The notes beneath the pieces are model-generated. The model did not search any database. It saw nothing but the letters and a program-made list of their open reading frames with translations, and was not told the origin of the DNA. DNA of 64,000 nucleotides, taken from positions 310,001 through 374,000 of the forward strand of contig CAWGJF010000002.1 in NCBI GenBank assembly GCA_963822905.1, given 5' to 3'. Below are positions 25,258-35,562 of this stretch, one piece after another. The position numbers and the translations under genes were made by a program. Origin of the DNA: CAWGJF01 sp963822905. GTDB taxonomy: Bacteria; Bacteroidota; Ignavibacteria; Ignavibacteriales; Ignavibacteriaceae. The first letter of the stretch is position 1; every line of letters begins with the position of its first letter.

Positions 25258-26458
25258 CCATTACGCAGGTTCTCCTAAATTAGGAATGGAATATCGACCT
25301 TACTATTTGGCGAATGAATGGCAAAGGTCGGGACATAAAGTGTTAATTGTTATGGCATCTAACACTCACTTTCGGTCATATCAAATTCAAACAGAGAAAA
25401 AAATTGAAAATCAAAATATTGAAGGAATTAACTACTGTATTATAAAATCACCCCCATATACCGGCCATACATTAAAGAGAGTTATTAACATTATTGTTTT
25501 TGTTTGGCGTTTATTTAAATATCGAAAAAAAATAGTTTTAAAGTTTAACCCTGATGTTGTAATTGCTTCTTCTACGTATGTTTTTGATATTTATCCAGCC
25601 AAAAGAATTGCCAAAATTTCAAATGCAAAACTTTTTTTTGAAGTACATGATTTATGGCCACTTTCACCAATGGAACTCGGGGGCTATTCAAAATGGCACC
25701 CATATATTTTTGTTATGCAAAAGGCGGAAGATTATGCATATAAGTATGCCAATAAAGTTATATCATTGCTTCCTAATGCTATTGATTATATGAGAGAACA
25801 TGGACTAAAGGAGAATAATTTTATTTATATCCCAAACGGAATAAATATTGAAGAGTGGAAAATAAATGAAAAAATCCCTGGTGAATTAGATCAACTAATC
25901 CGAGAATTAAAAAATCAAAATAAAATATTAATTGGATATGTTGGAACTCACGGACTTGCAAATGCGTTGGATTCATTAGTTCATTCAATGAAAATCCTTG
26001 AAACTCAAAATGTAGAATTGCTGCTAATTGGAAAAGGCACTGAAAAAGATAATCTTATTTTATTATCAGAAAAATTAAAATTAAAGAATGTACATTTCAT
26101 TAATTCAGTTCCTAAATCTTTAATCCCTTCAATTTTGAAAAAAATCGATATACTCTTTATTGGATTGCAAAATCAACCCTTATTTCGGTTCGGTATAAGT
26201 CCGAATAAATTAATTGATTATATGATGGCTGGAAAACCAATTATTCAAGCGATAAAAGCTGGAAATGATATGGTTTTAGAAGCAGGATGTGGTGTTTCAA
26301 TCGAACCGGAAAACTCTGAAGCAATAGCAGAAGCTGTGAAAAAATTAATTGCATTACCAAAAATTAACCTTCAAGAAATGGGTGAAAACGGGAAAAAATA
26401 TTGTATCAGGAATCATGATTTCAGACTGCTTGCTAAAAAATATATTGAAGCAATTTAA
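25238..26458 (+). CDS. Glycosyltransferase family 4 (WbuB-like)
   Basis: 406 residues. The start NILLINHYAGSPKLGMEYRPYYLANEWQ is characteristic of the WbuB-type GT4 group. The C-terminal domain has GYVGTHGLANALDSLVHSM and SPNKLIDYMMAGKPIIQAIKAGNDMV, followed by the E-x-GCG segment. It probably transfers an N-acetylated amino sugar or uronate to an undecaprenyl-linked intermediate. It starts inside the epimerase gene, which suggests coupled expression and perhaps that it uses the epimerase product. Confidence 0.87.
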   Translation: MNILLINHYAGSPKLGMEYRPYYLANEWQRSGHKVLIVMASNTHFRSYQIQTEKKIENQNIEGINYCIIKSPPYTGHTLKRVINIIVFVWRLFKYRKKIVLKFNPDVVIASSTYVFDIYPAKRIAKISNAKLFFEVHDLWPLSPMELGGYSKWHPYIFVMQKAEDYAYKYANKVISLLPNAIDYMREHGLKENNFIYIPNGINIEEWKINEKIPGELDQLIRELKNQNKILIGYVGTHGLANALDSLVHSMKILETQNVELLLIGKGTEKDNLILLSEKLKLKNVHFINSVPKSLIPSILKKIDILFIGLQNQPLFRFGISPNKLIDYMMAGKPIIQAIKAGNDMVLEAGCGVSIEPENSEAIAEAVKKLIALPKINLQEMGENGKKYCIRNHDFRLLAKKYIEAI

Positions 26459-26472
26459 GTTATTTAATTAAA

Positions 26473-27618
26473 ATGAAATCCAAAGTATACAAAGAAGCAA
26501 TTGCTTCAAAACTTAAAACAAATCCTGGAAATATTTTCCTTTATTGGAAAGGGCGTGTAGCACTTTATGCAATTCTAAAAGCTATGGGAGTAAAAGAAAA
26601 TGATGAGGTAATTCTTCCTGCTTTCACTTGTGTAGTTGTACCGAATGCAATTATGTATCTAGGAGCCAAACCGGTTTATGTAGATATCTCAGACCAGACT
26701 TATAACTCTGATGTTAATGAAATTAAAAAAGCTATAACCGAAAAAACAAAAGTTATTATTTGTCAGAATACATTTGGACTTTCATCGGATATTGAACAAA
26801 TCATTGAAATTGCAACATCGAATAATTTATACACAATTGAAGATTGTACTCATGGGTTTGGAGGATATTATAATGGTAAACCAAATGGTTCCTACTGTGA
26901 TGCTGCATTCTATTCTACACAATGGAATAAACCTTTCTCTACCGGAATTGGTGGTTTTTTGGTAGTGAATAACAGTAATTTACTAGATGAAGTCCTAAAA
27001 CTGGATAATGAAAAAGCAAAACCTTCACTGGCTGATCAAATTATTTTATATTCATTATTATTATTCAATAAATATTTTATAAATCGTTATTCACATAACT
27101 TACTCGTAACATTTTACAGATTTCTAAGCAAGAAAAATCTTACTATTGGTTCTACTCAGGGAAAAGAAATATCTGAATTAAACAGACCCAAAGATTACTT
27201 TAAAGATATCTCCGAGGTTCAGATCAAAGCAGGTTTGAAAGGAATAAAAAAACTGGATAAACTAAATCAACTTAGGAAAAAAAATGCTTTTATATATTCT
27301 AGTTTTCTTAAATCTGAAGGGAAGAAATATGTTGATGAAACTTTTTTCAATAATCATTTGTTCCTGAAATATCCTATTTTAGTAAATGACCGGGATTTAT
27401 TTTTTGAGAAAGCAAAAAAAAAATGGCTGATTTTTGGTGATTGGTTTTTATCTCCAATCTATCCTGTAAAGGAAAATCTGAGTCGATGGGGTTTTGATAA
27501 AAATAAGTTCCCTACTGCTGTTGATGTATCTGAGAAAATTATTAATCTACCAACTGATATTAAAAACAGTTCTATGATCCTGAATTTTCTTAAACAAAAC
27601 ATTGATTTAGTACAATAA
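26473..27618 (+). CDS. DegT/DnrJ/EryC1-type sugar aminotransferase
   Basis: 381 residues, PLP-dependent aspartate-aminotransferase fold. WKGRVALYAIL and DEVILPAFTCVVVPNAIMYLGAKPVYVDI are the substrate/PLP start; EDCTHGFGGYYNGKPNG holds the PLP-binding Asp. FYSTQWNKPFSTGIGG places the Schiff-base Lys after Asn (near residue 156). This branch is divergent, with GFGG replacing the more usual AHA sequence. It aminates a keto sugar nucleotide with glutamate. It may be the 3-aminotransferase missing between wlbA and wlbB, but this is not shown. Confidence 0.85.
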   Translation: MKSKVYKEAIASKLKTNPGNIFLYWKGRVALYAILKAMGVKENDEVILPAFTCVVVPNAIMYLGAKPVYVDISDQTYNSDVNEIKKAITEKTKVIICQNTFGLSSDIEQIIEIATSNNLYTIEDCTHGFGGYYNGKPNGSYCDAAFYSTQWNKPFSTGIGGFLVVNNSNLLDEVLKLDNEKAKPSLADQIILYSLLLFNKYFINRYSHNLLVTFYRFLSKKNLTIGSTQGKEISELNRPKDYFKDISEVQIKAGLKGIKKLDKLNQLRKKNAFIYSSFLKSEGKKYVDETFFNNHLFLKYPILVNDRDLFFEKAKKKWLIFGDWFLSPIYPVKENLSRWGFDKNKFPTAVDVSEKIINLPTDIKNSSMILNFLKQNIDLVQ

Positions 27619-27828
27619 TTCAGAATTTGGAGATAAACTGGAAGAGTTTACAATAAAGCTTAGTTTTATGTAGATTTTGTAAAGTACTAAATTAAAAAAT
27701 GTGGTAAAATTAAAGATTTAGATTTTATTTCTGGTTAAAATAATATATTTTGCAAATTACTTTTTAAGGCAAAATCTAATTTGGAAAATTCTCATTTTAA
27801 TTCTTATTTTTGATTCAAAAATTTGCCT

Positions 27829-28989
27829 ATGAACAAAGATTTCCTGTTATTTCATAAACCATTCATTTCGGAAGAAGAGGTCAACGAAATTGTTGACACT
27901 GTTCGATCTGGTTGGTTAAGCATGGGACCCAAAACTATTAGATTCGAAAATGAATTTAATAAATATATAGGCAGCAAGAAATCTGTAGCTGTTAGTTCAT
28001 GGACTGCTGCCGGTCATCTTGCTTTAGAAGCATTCGGTATTAAAGCTGGTGATGAAGTTATTGTCCCAACCATGACCTTTCCCGCCACTGCTGAAATTGT
28101 TTGTTATTTCGGAGCTAAACCTGTAATTGTTGATGTTGCTGAGGATACATTAAATATATCTCTCAAAGAAATTGAAAAAGCAATCACTCCAAAAACGAAA
28201 GCAATTATTCCAGTTCATTATGGTGGCCAACCTTGTGATATGGATGAAATACAGGAACTGGCAAATCACCATAATCTCAAAGTATTAGAAGATGCTGCTC
28301 ATTCACTTCCAGCTTTTTACAAAGGAAAAAAAGTAGGGACTATTTCAGATGTTACTTGTTTTAGTTTTTATGCTACAAAAACTCTCTCAACAGGTGAGGG
28401 TGGAATGATTTGCACAAATAATGAGGAGATTTCTGAAAGATGTGCTATAATGAGGTTACATGGAATTAACCGTGATGCATGGAAAAGGTACAGTGAATCA
28501 GGTTCCTGGTATTATGAAGTCGTTGCTCCCGGATACAAATATAATTTTACAGATTTGCAGGCTTCATTAGGATTACCTCAGCTTAAAAAAGTTGATGCTA
28601 TGTGGGAATCACGTAAAAGAATTTCGAAAATGTATACTGATGCTCTTAAAGATATTGATACAATCCAATTACATACAATAAAGCCTGACCGTGAATCTTC
28701 CTGGCATTTATTTCCGATTAGATTAAATCTGGATATGCTCAATAAAAATCGGGCACAAATAATTGATGAACTCAGACAGAAAAATATTGGTGTTGGAGTT
28801 CACTTTATGCCAGTCCATCAGCATCTCTTTTACAGTCAAACATTTAATCTTTCTGATGAAAGTTTTCCAGTTGCATCATCAGTTTTCCCCCGACTTCTTT
28901 CACTTCCAATTTATCCTGGAATGAATGATGAGAATGTTAATCGTGTTATTAATGCACTCACAGATATACTTCAAAAAGCTAAAAAGTAA
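27829..28989 (+). CDS. DegT/DnrJ/EryC1 aminotransferase, ArnB/PseC/PglE-like
   Basis: 386 residues from the ATG at 27829; a TTG six bases upstream is also possible. FHKPFISEEEVNEIVDTVRSGWLSMGPKTIRFE is the typical start of UDP-4-amino sugar aminotransferases. It continues with VSSWTAAGHLAL, VIVPTMTFPATAEIV, VLEDAAHSLPAFYKGKKVG and the PLP-Lys segment FYATKTLSTGEGGM (Lys near residue 184). It likely makes a 4-amino-4,6-dideoxy or 3-amino sugar nucleotide. A 204-base gap upstream without other genes could hold its promoter. The PglC-like transferase follows within 20 bases, which suggests that the amino sugar is the first sugar of the repeat unit. Confidence 0.88.
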   Translation: MNKDFLLFHKPFISEEEVNEIVDTVRSGWLSMGPKTIRFENEFNKYIGSKKSVAVSSWTAAGHLALEAFGIKAGDEVIVPTMTFPATAEIVCYFGAKPVIVDVAEDTLNISLKEIEKAITPKTKAIIPVHYGGQPCDMDEIQELANHHNLKVLEDAAHSLPAFYKGKKVGTISDVTCFSFYATKTLSTGEGGMICTNNEEISERCAIMRLHGINRDAWKRYSESGSWYYEVVAPGYKYNFTDLQASLGLPQLKKVDAMWESRKRISKMYTDALKDIDTIQLHTIKPDRESSWHLFPIRLNLDMLNKNRAQIIDELRQKNIGVGVHFMPVHQHLFYSQTFNLSDESFPVASSVFPRLLSLPIYPGMNDENVNRVINALTDILQKAKK

Positions 28990-29007
28990 CTCCAAATTAT
29001 TTTTATA

Positions 29008-29583
29008 ATGGGAAAACAGGAAAGCTTCATTAAGCGGTTCACTGATATTATTTTTAGTATAATAACAATTATTCTAACATTTCCATTTTTAATCCTTATC
29101 ATTATAGCTATAAAACTAGATTCAAAAGGTCCGGTTTTTTTTGTGCATTCGAGATCAGGATATAAGGGAAAAGAATTTAAAATGATCAAATTCAGAGGAA
29201 TGGTAGAAAATGCATTGGCAATTGGACCTGAACTGACACGGGAAAAAGATCCAAGGATAACCAAAATTGGTAAATTTTTGAGGAGGACTAGTATTGATGA
29301 AATACCACAAGTAATAAATGTATTAAAAGGCGAAATGAGTATTATAGGTCCACGTCCTGAAGTTCCATCTATTACTGCTAAATATTCAGAAAAGCAAAAA
29401 CAGATTTTTGATTATGTACCTGGAATTACCGGCATATCACAAATAAATGGCAGACAAACTTTAACCCCTGAGGCACGGGTTGAAATGGAATGTGAATATT
29501 ATAATTCAGAAACATTTTTGAGTGATATGAAGATTCTCTTCAGAACAATTCCAATCGTAATAAGTAATAAAGGAAACATTTAG
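29008..29583 (+). CDS. Small monotopic phosphoglycosyl transferase (PglC/WbaP catalytic-domain type)
   Basis: 191 residues. One hydrophobic re-entrant helix (about residues 12-38), FKMIKFRGMVENA, DPRITKIGKFLRRTSIDEIPQVINVLKGEMSIIGPRPE (about 78-115) and PGITGISQINGRQTLTPE. This is the minimal PglC-like initiating transferase without the long N-terminal domains of WbaP/WcaJ. It moves a sugar-phosphate from a UDP-sugar to undecaprenyl phosphate, starting the repeat unit. It is the last gene of the polysaccharide run and is followed by 186 bases of AT-rich sequence. Confidence 0.93.
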   Translation: MGKQESFIKRFTDIIFSIITIILTFPFLILIIIAIKLDSKGPVFFVHSRSGYKGKEFKMIKFRGMVENALAIGPELTREKDPRITKIGKFLRRTSIDEIPQVINVLKGEMSIIGPRPEVPSITAKYSEKQKQIFDYVPGITGISQINGRQTLTPEARVEMECEYYNSETFLSDMKILFRTIPIVISNKGNI

Positions 29584-29769
29584 CTCGGTTTTATAGTTTA
29601 CTAATTAGACTTATTAAAAAATCACATTCGTCTTTTAATTCTTAAATATAAGTTTGTTGGATTCCATAAAAACTCTGCCAGTTAATTGGATTATGTGTCT
29701 TTTTTGCCCTTGTCTATATAATTGAAAAAATCTATGTTGAGTTAACTTTTCAATGTTTAGTGGAGAAAA

Positions 29770-32700
29770 ATGAGATTGAAATCTGTTCTTTGCAGTTTAC
29801 TTTTTAGTTTTATCTATTTCGTCAATCTTTCCGGTCAAACTCAAAAAATTATTGAATCTACTTCAGATCATATTATCGTTGAATACAACTTTGAAAATGA
29901 TTTCAGGATTGTTGATACATTAATTAATGGTGATAAATATCAGGTAATAAGTGGAAAAGAACCAGATTTCCGTGAGTCTGGTCAACCAAGATTACCTGAA
30001 GTGCAAATGCAACTGGGCATTCCACATTATTCAAAACCAACTTTCAGAATTCTAAATATCTGGCAGAAAAAATTTCAAAATGTTTTAATAATTCCAACAC
30101 CCGATTCACTTAATCAGCCTTTTAGCTGGCTTAATTATGATGAGAGTATATATAAATCAAACAATCTTTTTCCATCTTCACCAGTGGCAATTGATGACTA
30201 TATTGTTCGTTATTCCCATATTGCCGGTGTTAGTATTTCACCCTACCAGTATAATCCTGTAACTCGTGATCTTGTTTTTAATAAATCAATTAGAGTAAGA
30301 ATTGACTTTAAAGAAGTTTCGGGAAAGAATTCATCTTCAATCCAGGATCCAATGACGGATAATTTTCTCAAATCAAATGTAGTTAATTATGAAGTAGCAA
30401 AAGATTGGATGGGGAAAGTAAATAATAGTGACTCACCAACCGCTGGCGGAGAATATTGGTATAATCCAAACAAAGACTATTTCAAAATATATCTAAAGAA
30501 AAAAGGTGTATACAGAATCACTTATGATATGCTTATAAATGCTGGTGTTCCCCCTGGTGGAGGGATTCAAAATATGAACTTAGATTTATACAATGATGGA
30601 AACTCAGTCCCGATTGACGTTGTTGATGTTAATGATGATGGATTATTTAATTCAGGAGATTACTTTCAATTTGTAGGTGGTCCACCTTCACCAGCAGATG
30701 CATACACAAGGATGAATATTTATAATCTAAATAATGTTTACTGGTTTTCATACCAGGCAGACTCCTTGAATTATTATAAATACATAAATGGAGATCCAAC
30801 TACTACCTCCTCTCCCTTAATTTCTAGTACAGTAGAAACATTGAAATGGGAAAAAGATCTAATTTATAATCAGTTGGGACATGCTGCTAATGATCATAGA
30901 GATTATTGGTATTGGGGTTATGCTGAAGCTAGAAACCGAGCCCCCTTCCATGATTTTTTATATTGGATTTATGATAGTCTTGCAAATTATAGAAATCCAA
31001 ATAATGCTGCTGCAAAAATGAAGATAGGTTTTCATGGCTTAACAACCACTGAATGTTCTGAACAAAACGGTCATTCCGCAACAATAAATCTTAATGGTCA
31101 ACTTGTTGGAATTGAACAATGGAATTTACAGGATACAGCAACATTTGAAAAATCATTTTATATTGGTCCAAATCATAATGGAGATACTATTGCCATTTCT
31201 CCAAATAACCAACAATTACTTGCAATATTTGCATACGGAGATATCTGTGACACTGCGCAGAGCGATTTCTTTTTAGTGAATTACATTGAATTTGATTATT
31301 GGAGGTGGAATAAAACATACTACAATCATTTCTATTTCACAAGCCCTCCTAATGATTTCAATGATAATAAATACTATGTATGGAGGTGGTATAGAGATAA
31401 TATGAAAATATATGTACCTGGTCGCGGGGAATTAATTGCAAATCCATATATTCTTAATAGTGCAGATAAAGCAGTAGAATTTATAGATACAATATCGACA
31501 CAGACAGATTATTATTGTGTTGCTGATGATTATTTTGAACAACCTGATTCAATAATTCATAATCTAAATCCATCTGATTTAAGAAATCCGAATAACGGTG
31601 CTGATTATATAATTATCAATCATCCGTTATTTCAAAGTGCTGCCGAGCAACTTGCTGATTTCAGAACTTCGAATTTAACTGGTTACATTTCTCCCAGAAT
31701 TAAGATAGTTAATATTTTTGATATCTATAACGAGTTTTCTTATGGTTTAGTAAATCCATTTGCGTTAAGGGATTTTGCAAAATATGTCTTTGAAAATTGG
31801 CAATCTCCTGCACCTGCATATATTGTATTAATGGGAGATATGAGTCACGACTATAGAAAAATTTTTGCAACCAGCCGCCCCAATTTTATTCCTTCAATAC
31901 CTTTCCATGGGAATACATTTGGCCAACTCCCTAGTGATAACTCCATAGTTGCTATTGAGGGCAATGATATTAAACCAGATATTGCAATCGGCAGACTTCC
32001 ATGTGAAACTTTAGAAGAAGCAAATATTCTCATTGATAAAATTATTAATTATCCCTTAGATAATTCAAAACCTTGGAAAGAAAATGCAATTCTATTAGCT
32101 TCAGGATTAAGTTATGAAGATCAACTACATCTTAGATTTAATGATTATGCAAAATTACTTGAGACTGATCAATTAATCCCAAATGGAATTGTTGCAACAA
32201 AAGTGTTTAATTATCCTGAACCACAGGATAGCGCCTTTTATGGATCAGGCCCAAGAATGAGGGCTGAAATTAATAAAGGTGCTACAGTAGTCAGTTATTA
32301 TGGACATGGTGGTGGTGCTCAATGGGATTTGATTTTTACCAAAGATGATATTCCGGAACTTACAAATGGTGATCGACTACCATTTATATCTAGTATAACC
32401 TGCTATACTGCACATTTCGACAATTCAGAGTCTTTTGGTGAGGATTTTGTCAAAACTCCTGATAAGGGTGCTGTAGGATTTTGGGGAAGTGTTAGTCTGA
32501 CATGGTGGCCTACAGGTGCAAATATGAATTATAATTTATTCCATCAATTATATACTCGTCATATTCACGTTATCGGAAACGCAATATTAAATGCATTGAA
32601 TTCAAATGGGTTCGATTCTATGATACCGCAAATCTGTTATTTGGGTGATCCGGCACTAGAACTTGTAATTCCTAAATTACCGGACTTTGAAATTAAATCT

Positions 32701-35496
32701 TCAGATATTTCGATTTCTCCTGAAAACCCTCTAAAAGGTGATTCAGTAGCAGTAAGTGTCAATATTACGAACCTTGGTATTGCATTTCCAAATGATTCAG
32801 TAACAGTTGAATTATATAAAAACAGTCAAGATACATCAAACTTGATTGGAGAAATAAAATTATCCAATTTCGGAGAAAATCAAACTGCAACTTTTCAATG
32901 GGTTCCGCAGAGTTCAGGCTTATTTACTTTGATAGCTCGTATAAATGAAAAAGACATTATAGAAGAAGAAGATCATTCGGATAATATTGCTTCTAGAGTT
33001 TTTACTGTTTTTGATTTTGGAAAACCGAATATTGTTAAGCCTGTAAATGGTTACTATAGTGATAGTGACACAATTGATTTTGTAATATCAGATATAGGTA
33101 TCTATTTTAACAGGAACTTAAACTACATTATACAGATCAATGATTCACAAAATTTTGATACAACTTCCGTTCTAGTCCAATCACCTATTCTTATTCCTGA
33201 AGAAGGCATTGTTAGATGGCAGGCTCAATCGCTACCTCAGGGAGAGTATTTTTGGCGGGTAATTGTGTACGATGCTGTTGATACAAATACCAGTTCAATC
33301 AAAACTTTTTCAATTAATAATGATTTAGGAAACGGATATTTAGCGAATAAAAAACAACTTCAACTTTTCAATTTAATAAATGTTAAATATTCAGATTCAT
33401 TGCATAGTCTTATTTTGAATACTGAATTGAAACCTCCACACCCGGAAGAGAGATTTCTATTGGATTCAATATTTTTCGATCTACCAATTGATTCTACTGA
33501 ACCAGCCGCTTTTACAACCGATGGGGCTTACTTTTATTATGGAGATTTACCAAGTTTCACAAATGGTTCAGAATCTAAAATCTATCGGATAGGTACAGGT
33601 TTAAATGGAACGGTCGCAGGGCAAAATTATGGAAATATTGCAAATCTCTCAGTATATATTTACAGCAGTTTAATGTATCATGCAGGATATTTATATACGT
33701 GTACCGGATCATTAAATAGCTTATTAAAAATCGATCCTGTAAACGGAGATACATCTAGAGTTTCTCTTGCAAGTAATCTTTTACTTACCATTTCAAATGT
33801 TTACCAGATTGGAGGTGTGTTTCTATATTCAGATGGCAGCTATGTATATAATTTAGCTGTTGGTACCGCGCAATACCCGGACAAATTTGTACTTAGAACT
33901 TTTGACCCATCGAATAATTGGCAACAAGTTGGAGAAGATTTGATTCTTAATGGAACAACAGAACGAAGAGTTACCAGTTTTTTTGTTGTTAATGGTTATT
34001 TGATTCTATATGAAAATTATACTCTAATTTATGTTAGACGATATCGATTATCTGATGGTGTATTTGAAGAACAATGGAGATATGCGGATCATGTAAAAGG
34101 TTTTTATTCTATAACATATGATCATGAAAATAATTTTGTTTATTTTAATGAATTTCGACCTGGTACTCAGGTTTATGACCCAGGATTTTTTAAGTATGTT
34201 GGTACTTATAAAGATGCCCATGGCGAAATAATTTCACAAGATATTGGCCCAGCCTCTGAGTGGTTTAATCTAAATTTTAATATAGATCAAACAAATTCGG
34301 ATGGTACATATAAAGCATATTTATTAGGGAAGGATGTTGCTTCAGGAAATTGGGAGACCTTGGATACGTTATCTCAACCTAATACTTCATTAAATGATGT
34401 GGATGCAAATAAATATGATTATTTAAAATTAGATTTTAGTTTAGTTGATTCTTCATTTGGAGCGAGTGAGCCGATGAAATTTAATTCTTTACTTGTTAAT
34501 TATAAATATCTCCCTGAGATTTCGATGATTCCAAGTGATATGTCTTTCAATCCGGATTCGACTGATCGTGGTTTGGATGTAAATATGAAATTAAAACTAC
34601 GGAACATTGGATACATTCCTGCTGATAGTATTAGGGTAGATTTTTATGAAAATGCGGGAGATTCAGTATTATTTTCAAAATACTTGTCGTTACTACCAGA
34701 TTCAGAAAAATCAGTTGAAAATATAATCTCTACTGATAATGTTGTATTTGATACAAAAATTAAAGCGGTAGCTACTTCTTTTCCTGAAGAATATTTTACA
34801 TTCAACAATCTTATTGAAAATAGTTTTTATGTAATCCGTGATACTATCAGACCAAATTTTGATATAACTTTTGATGGTCAAAAAATAATTGATGGAGACA
34901 TTGTCTCATCAACTCCGGAAGTTATAATCACCTTGGAAGATAACAGTCCTTTACCATTAGATACTAGTTATTTCACACTCGTTCATACAGATACCAGCGG
35001 AACAAATATTTTGCATTTTTCAGATCCTGCAATTCAATACAGTTATACTCCATATCCTAATTCAAAATCTACTATAATTTGGCATCCACATTTATTGAAT
35101 GATACTCACACACTTGAAATACTTGCTAAAGATGCTTCAGGTAATTTTTTTGATTCAACTTCTTATAGAATAAATTTTAATGTTTTCAGTGAAGATGGCA
35201 TAAACCAGGTTTACAACTATCCAAACCCCTTTAAAAATGAAACTCATTTTACGTTTCAATTGCAAGGTCAATTGCCAGATGAATTTCTGATAAAAGTTTA
35301 TACAGTAGCAGGCAGGTTGATCCGTGATATAATAGTTCCTAATACTGCATTGAGATTGGGTTTTAATAAATTTTATTGGGATGGCAAGGATCAGGACGGT
35401 GATCAGATCGCAAATGGTGTATATTTATATAAAGTGATTGCAAAATTTCCTGACAAAACAAAAGTTGTCACACAAAAACTTGCCAAAGTTCAATAA
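29770..35496 (+). CDS. C25 (gingipain/PorU-type) peptidase with CARDB-like region and T9SS sorting domain
   Basis: 1908 residues, beginning with a Sec signal (MRLKSVLCSLLFSFIYFVNLSGQ). Residues about 235-330 (DYFKIYLKKKGVYRITYDML...) resemble the region before the catalytic part of PorU-type proteins. The C25 domain spans about 610-980, with the catalytic His in YYGHGGG (His846) and Cys in SITCYTAHF (Cys878). A CARDB-like segment follows (SPENPLKGDSVAVSVNITNLG, near 990), then long beta-rich stretches and a second CARDB-like motif near 1600. The tail from about 1815 (YNYPNPF...FYWDGKDQDG...GVYLYKV) is a T9SS type A sorting domain. It is exported through T9SS and probably surface-anchored; a sortase-like role as in PorU is possible. 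SD GTGGAG precedes the ATG. Confidence 0.88.
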   Translation: MRLKSVLCSLLFSFIYFVNLSGQTQKIIESTSDHIIVEYNFENDFRIVDTLINGDKYQVISGKEPDFRESGQPRLPEVQMQLGIPHYSKPTFRILNIWQKKFQNVLIIPTPDSLNQPFSWLNYDESIYKSNNLFPSSPVAIDDYIVRYSHIAGVSISPYQYNPVTRDLVFNKSIRVRIDFKEVSGKNSSSIQDPMTDNFLKSNVVNYEVAKDWMGKVNNSDSPTAGGEYWYNPNKDYFKIYLKKKGVYRITYDMLINAGVPPGGGIQNMNLDLYNDGNSVPIDVVDVNDDGLFNSGDYFQFVGGPPSPADAYTRMNIYNLNNVYWFSYQADSLNYYKYINGDPTTTSSPLISSTVETLKWEKDLIYNQLGHAANDHRDYWYWGYAEARNRAPFHDFLYWIYDSLANYRNPNNAAAKMKIGFHGLTTTECSEQNGHSATINLNGQLVGIEQWNLQDTATFEKSFYIGPNHNGDTIAISPNNQQLLAIFAYGDICDTAQSDFFLVNYIEFDYWRWNKTYYNHFYFTSPPNDFNDNKYYVWRWYRDNMKIYVPGRGELIANPYILNSADKAVEFIDTISTQTDYYCVADDYFEQPDSIIHNLNPSDLRNPNNGADYIIINHPLFQSAAEQLADFRTSNLTGYISPRIKIVNIFDIYNEFSYGLVNPFALRDFAKYVFENWQSPAPAYIVLMGDMSHDYRKIFATSRPNFIPSIPFHGNTFGQLPSDNSIVAIEGNDIKPDIAIGRLPCETLEEANILIDKIINYPLDNSKPWKENAILLASGLSYEDQLHLRFNDYAKLLETDQLIPNGIVATKVFNYPEPQDSAFYGSGPRMRAEINKGATVVSYYGHGGGAQWDLIFTKDDIPELTNGDRLPFISSITCYTAHFDNSESFGEDFVKTPDKGAVGFWGSVSLTWWPTGANMNYNLFHQLYTRHIHVIGNAILNALNSNGFDSMIPQICYLGDPALELVIPKLPDFEIKSSDISISPENPLKGDSVAVSVNITNLGIAFPNDSVTVELYKNSQDTSNLIGEIKLSNFGENQTATFQWVPQSSGLFTLIARINEKDIIEEEDHSDNIASRVFTVFDFGKPNIVKPVNGYYSDSDTIDFVISDIGIYFNRNLNYIIQINDSQNFDTTSVLVQSPILIPEEGIVRWQAQSLPQGEYFWRVIVYDAVDTNTSSIKTFSINNDLGNGYLANKKQLQLFNLINVKYSDSLHSLILNTELKPPHPEERFLLDSIFFDLPIDSTEPAAFTTDGAYFYYGDLPSFTNGSESKIYRIGTGLNGTVAGQNYGNIANLSVYIYSSLMYHAGYLYTCTGSLNSLLKIDPVNGDTSRVSLASNLLLTISNVYQIGGVFLYSDGSYVYNLAVGTAQYPDKFVLRTFDPSNNWQQVGEDLILNGTTERRVTSFFVVNGYLILYENYTLIYVRRYRLSDGVFEEQWRYADHVKGFYSITYDHENNFVYFNEFRPGTQVYDPGFFKYVGTYKDAHGEIISQDIGPASEWFNLNFNIDQTNSDGTYKAYLLGKDVASGNWETLDTLSQPNTSLNDVDANKYDYLKLDFSLVDSSFGASEPMKFNSLLVNYKYLPEISMIPSDMSFNPDSTDRGLDVNMKLKLRNIGYIPADSIRVDFYENAGDSVLFSKYLSLLPDSEKSVENIISTDNVVFDTKIKAVATSFPEEYFTFNNLIENSFYVIRDTIRPNFDITFDGQKIIDGDIVSSTPEVIITLEDNSPLPLDTSYFTLVHTDTSGTNILHFSDPAIQYSYTPYPNSKSTIIWHPHLLNDTHTLEILAKDASGNFFDSTSYRINFNVFSEDGINQVYNYPNPFKNETHFTFQLQGQLPDEFLIKVYTVAGRLIRDIIVPNTALRLGFNKFYWDGKDQDGDQIANGVYLYKVIAKFPDKTKVVTQKLAKVQ

Positions 35497-35511
35497 GTTG
35501 GCTTATTTTTT
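35492..35511 (+). terminator. Possible weak terminator after the C25 peptidase
   Basis: AATAAG (35492-35497) and CTTATT (35502-35507) form a 6-bp AT-rich stem with a TTGG loop that includes the stop codon, followed by a run of T. The stem is weak, so this is a tentative call. Confidence 0.4.
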
Positions 35512-35562
35512 GTTGTTTCCTGTAATTAATCAATTTAATTCAATCATTATCAGGTAAAATTA

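Noticed and set aside
27619..27822. 204-base AT-rich gap before the second DegT gene as a possible mobile-element scar or small RNA
   Set aside because: I see no inverted repeats, terminator or tRNA-like structure; most likely a promoter region.
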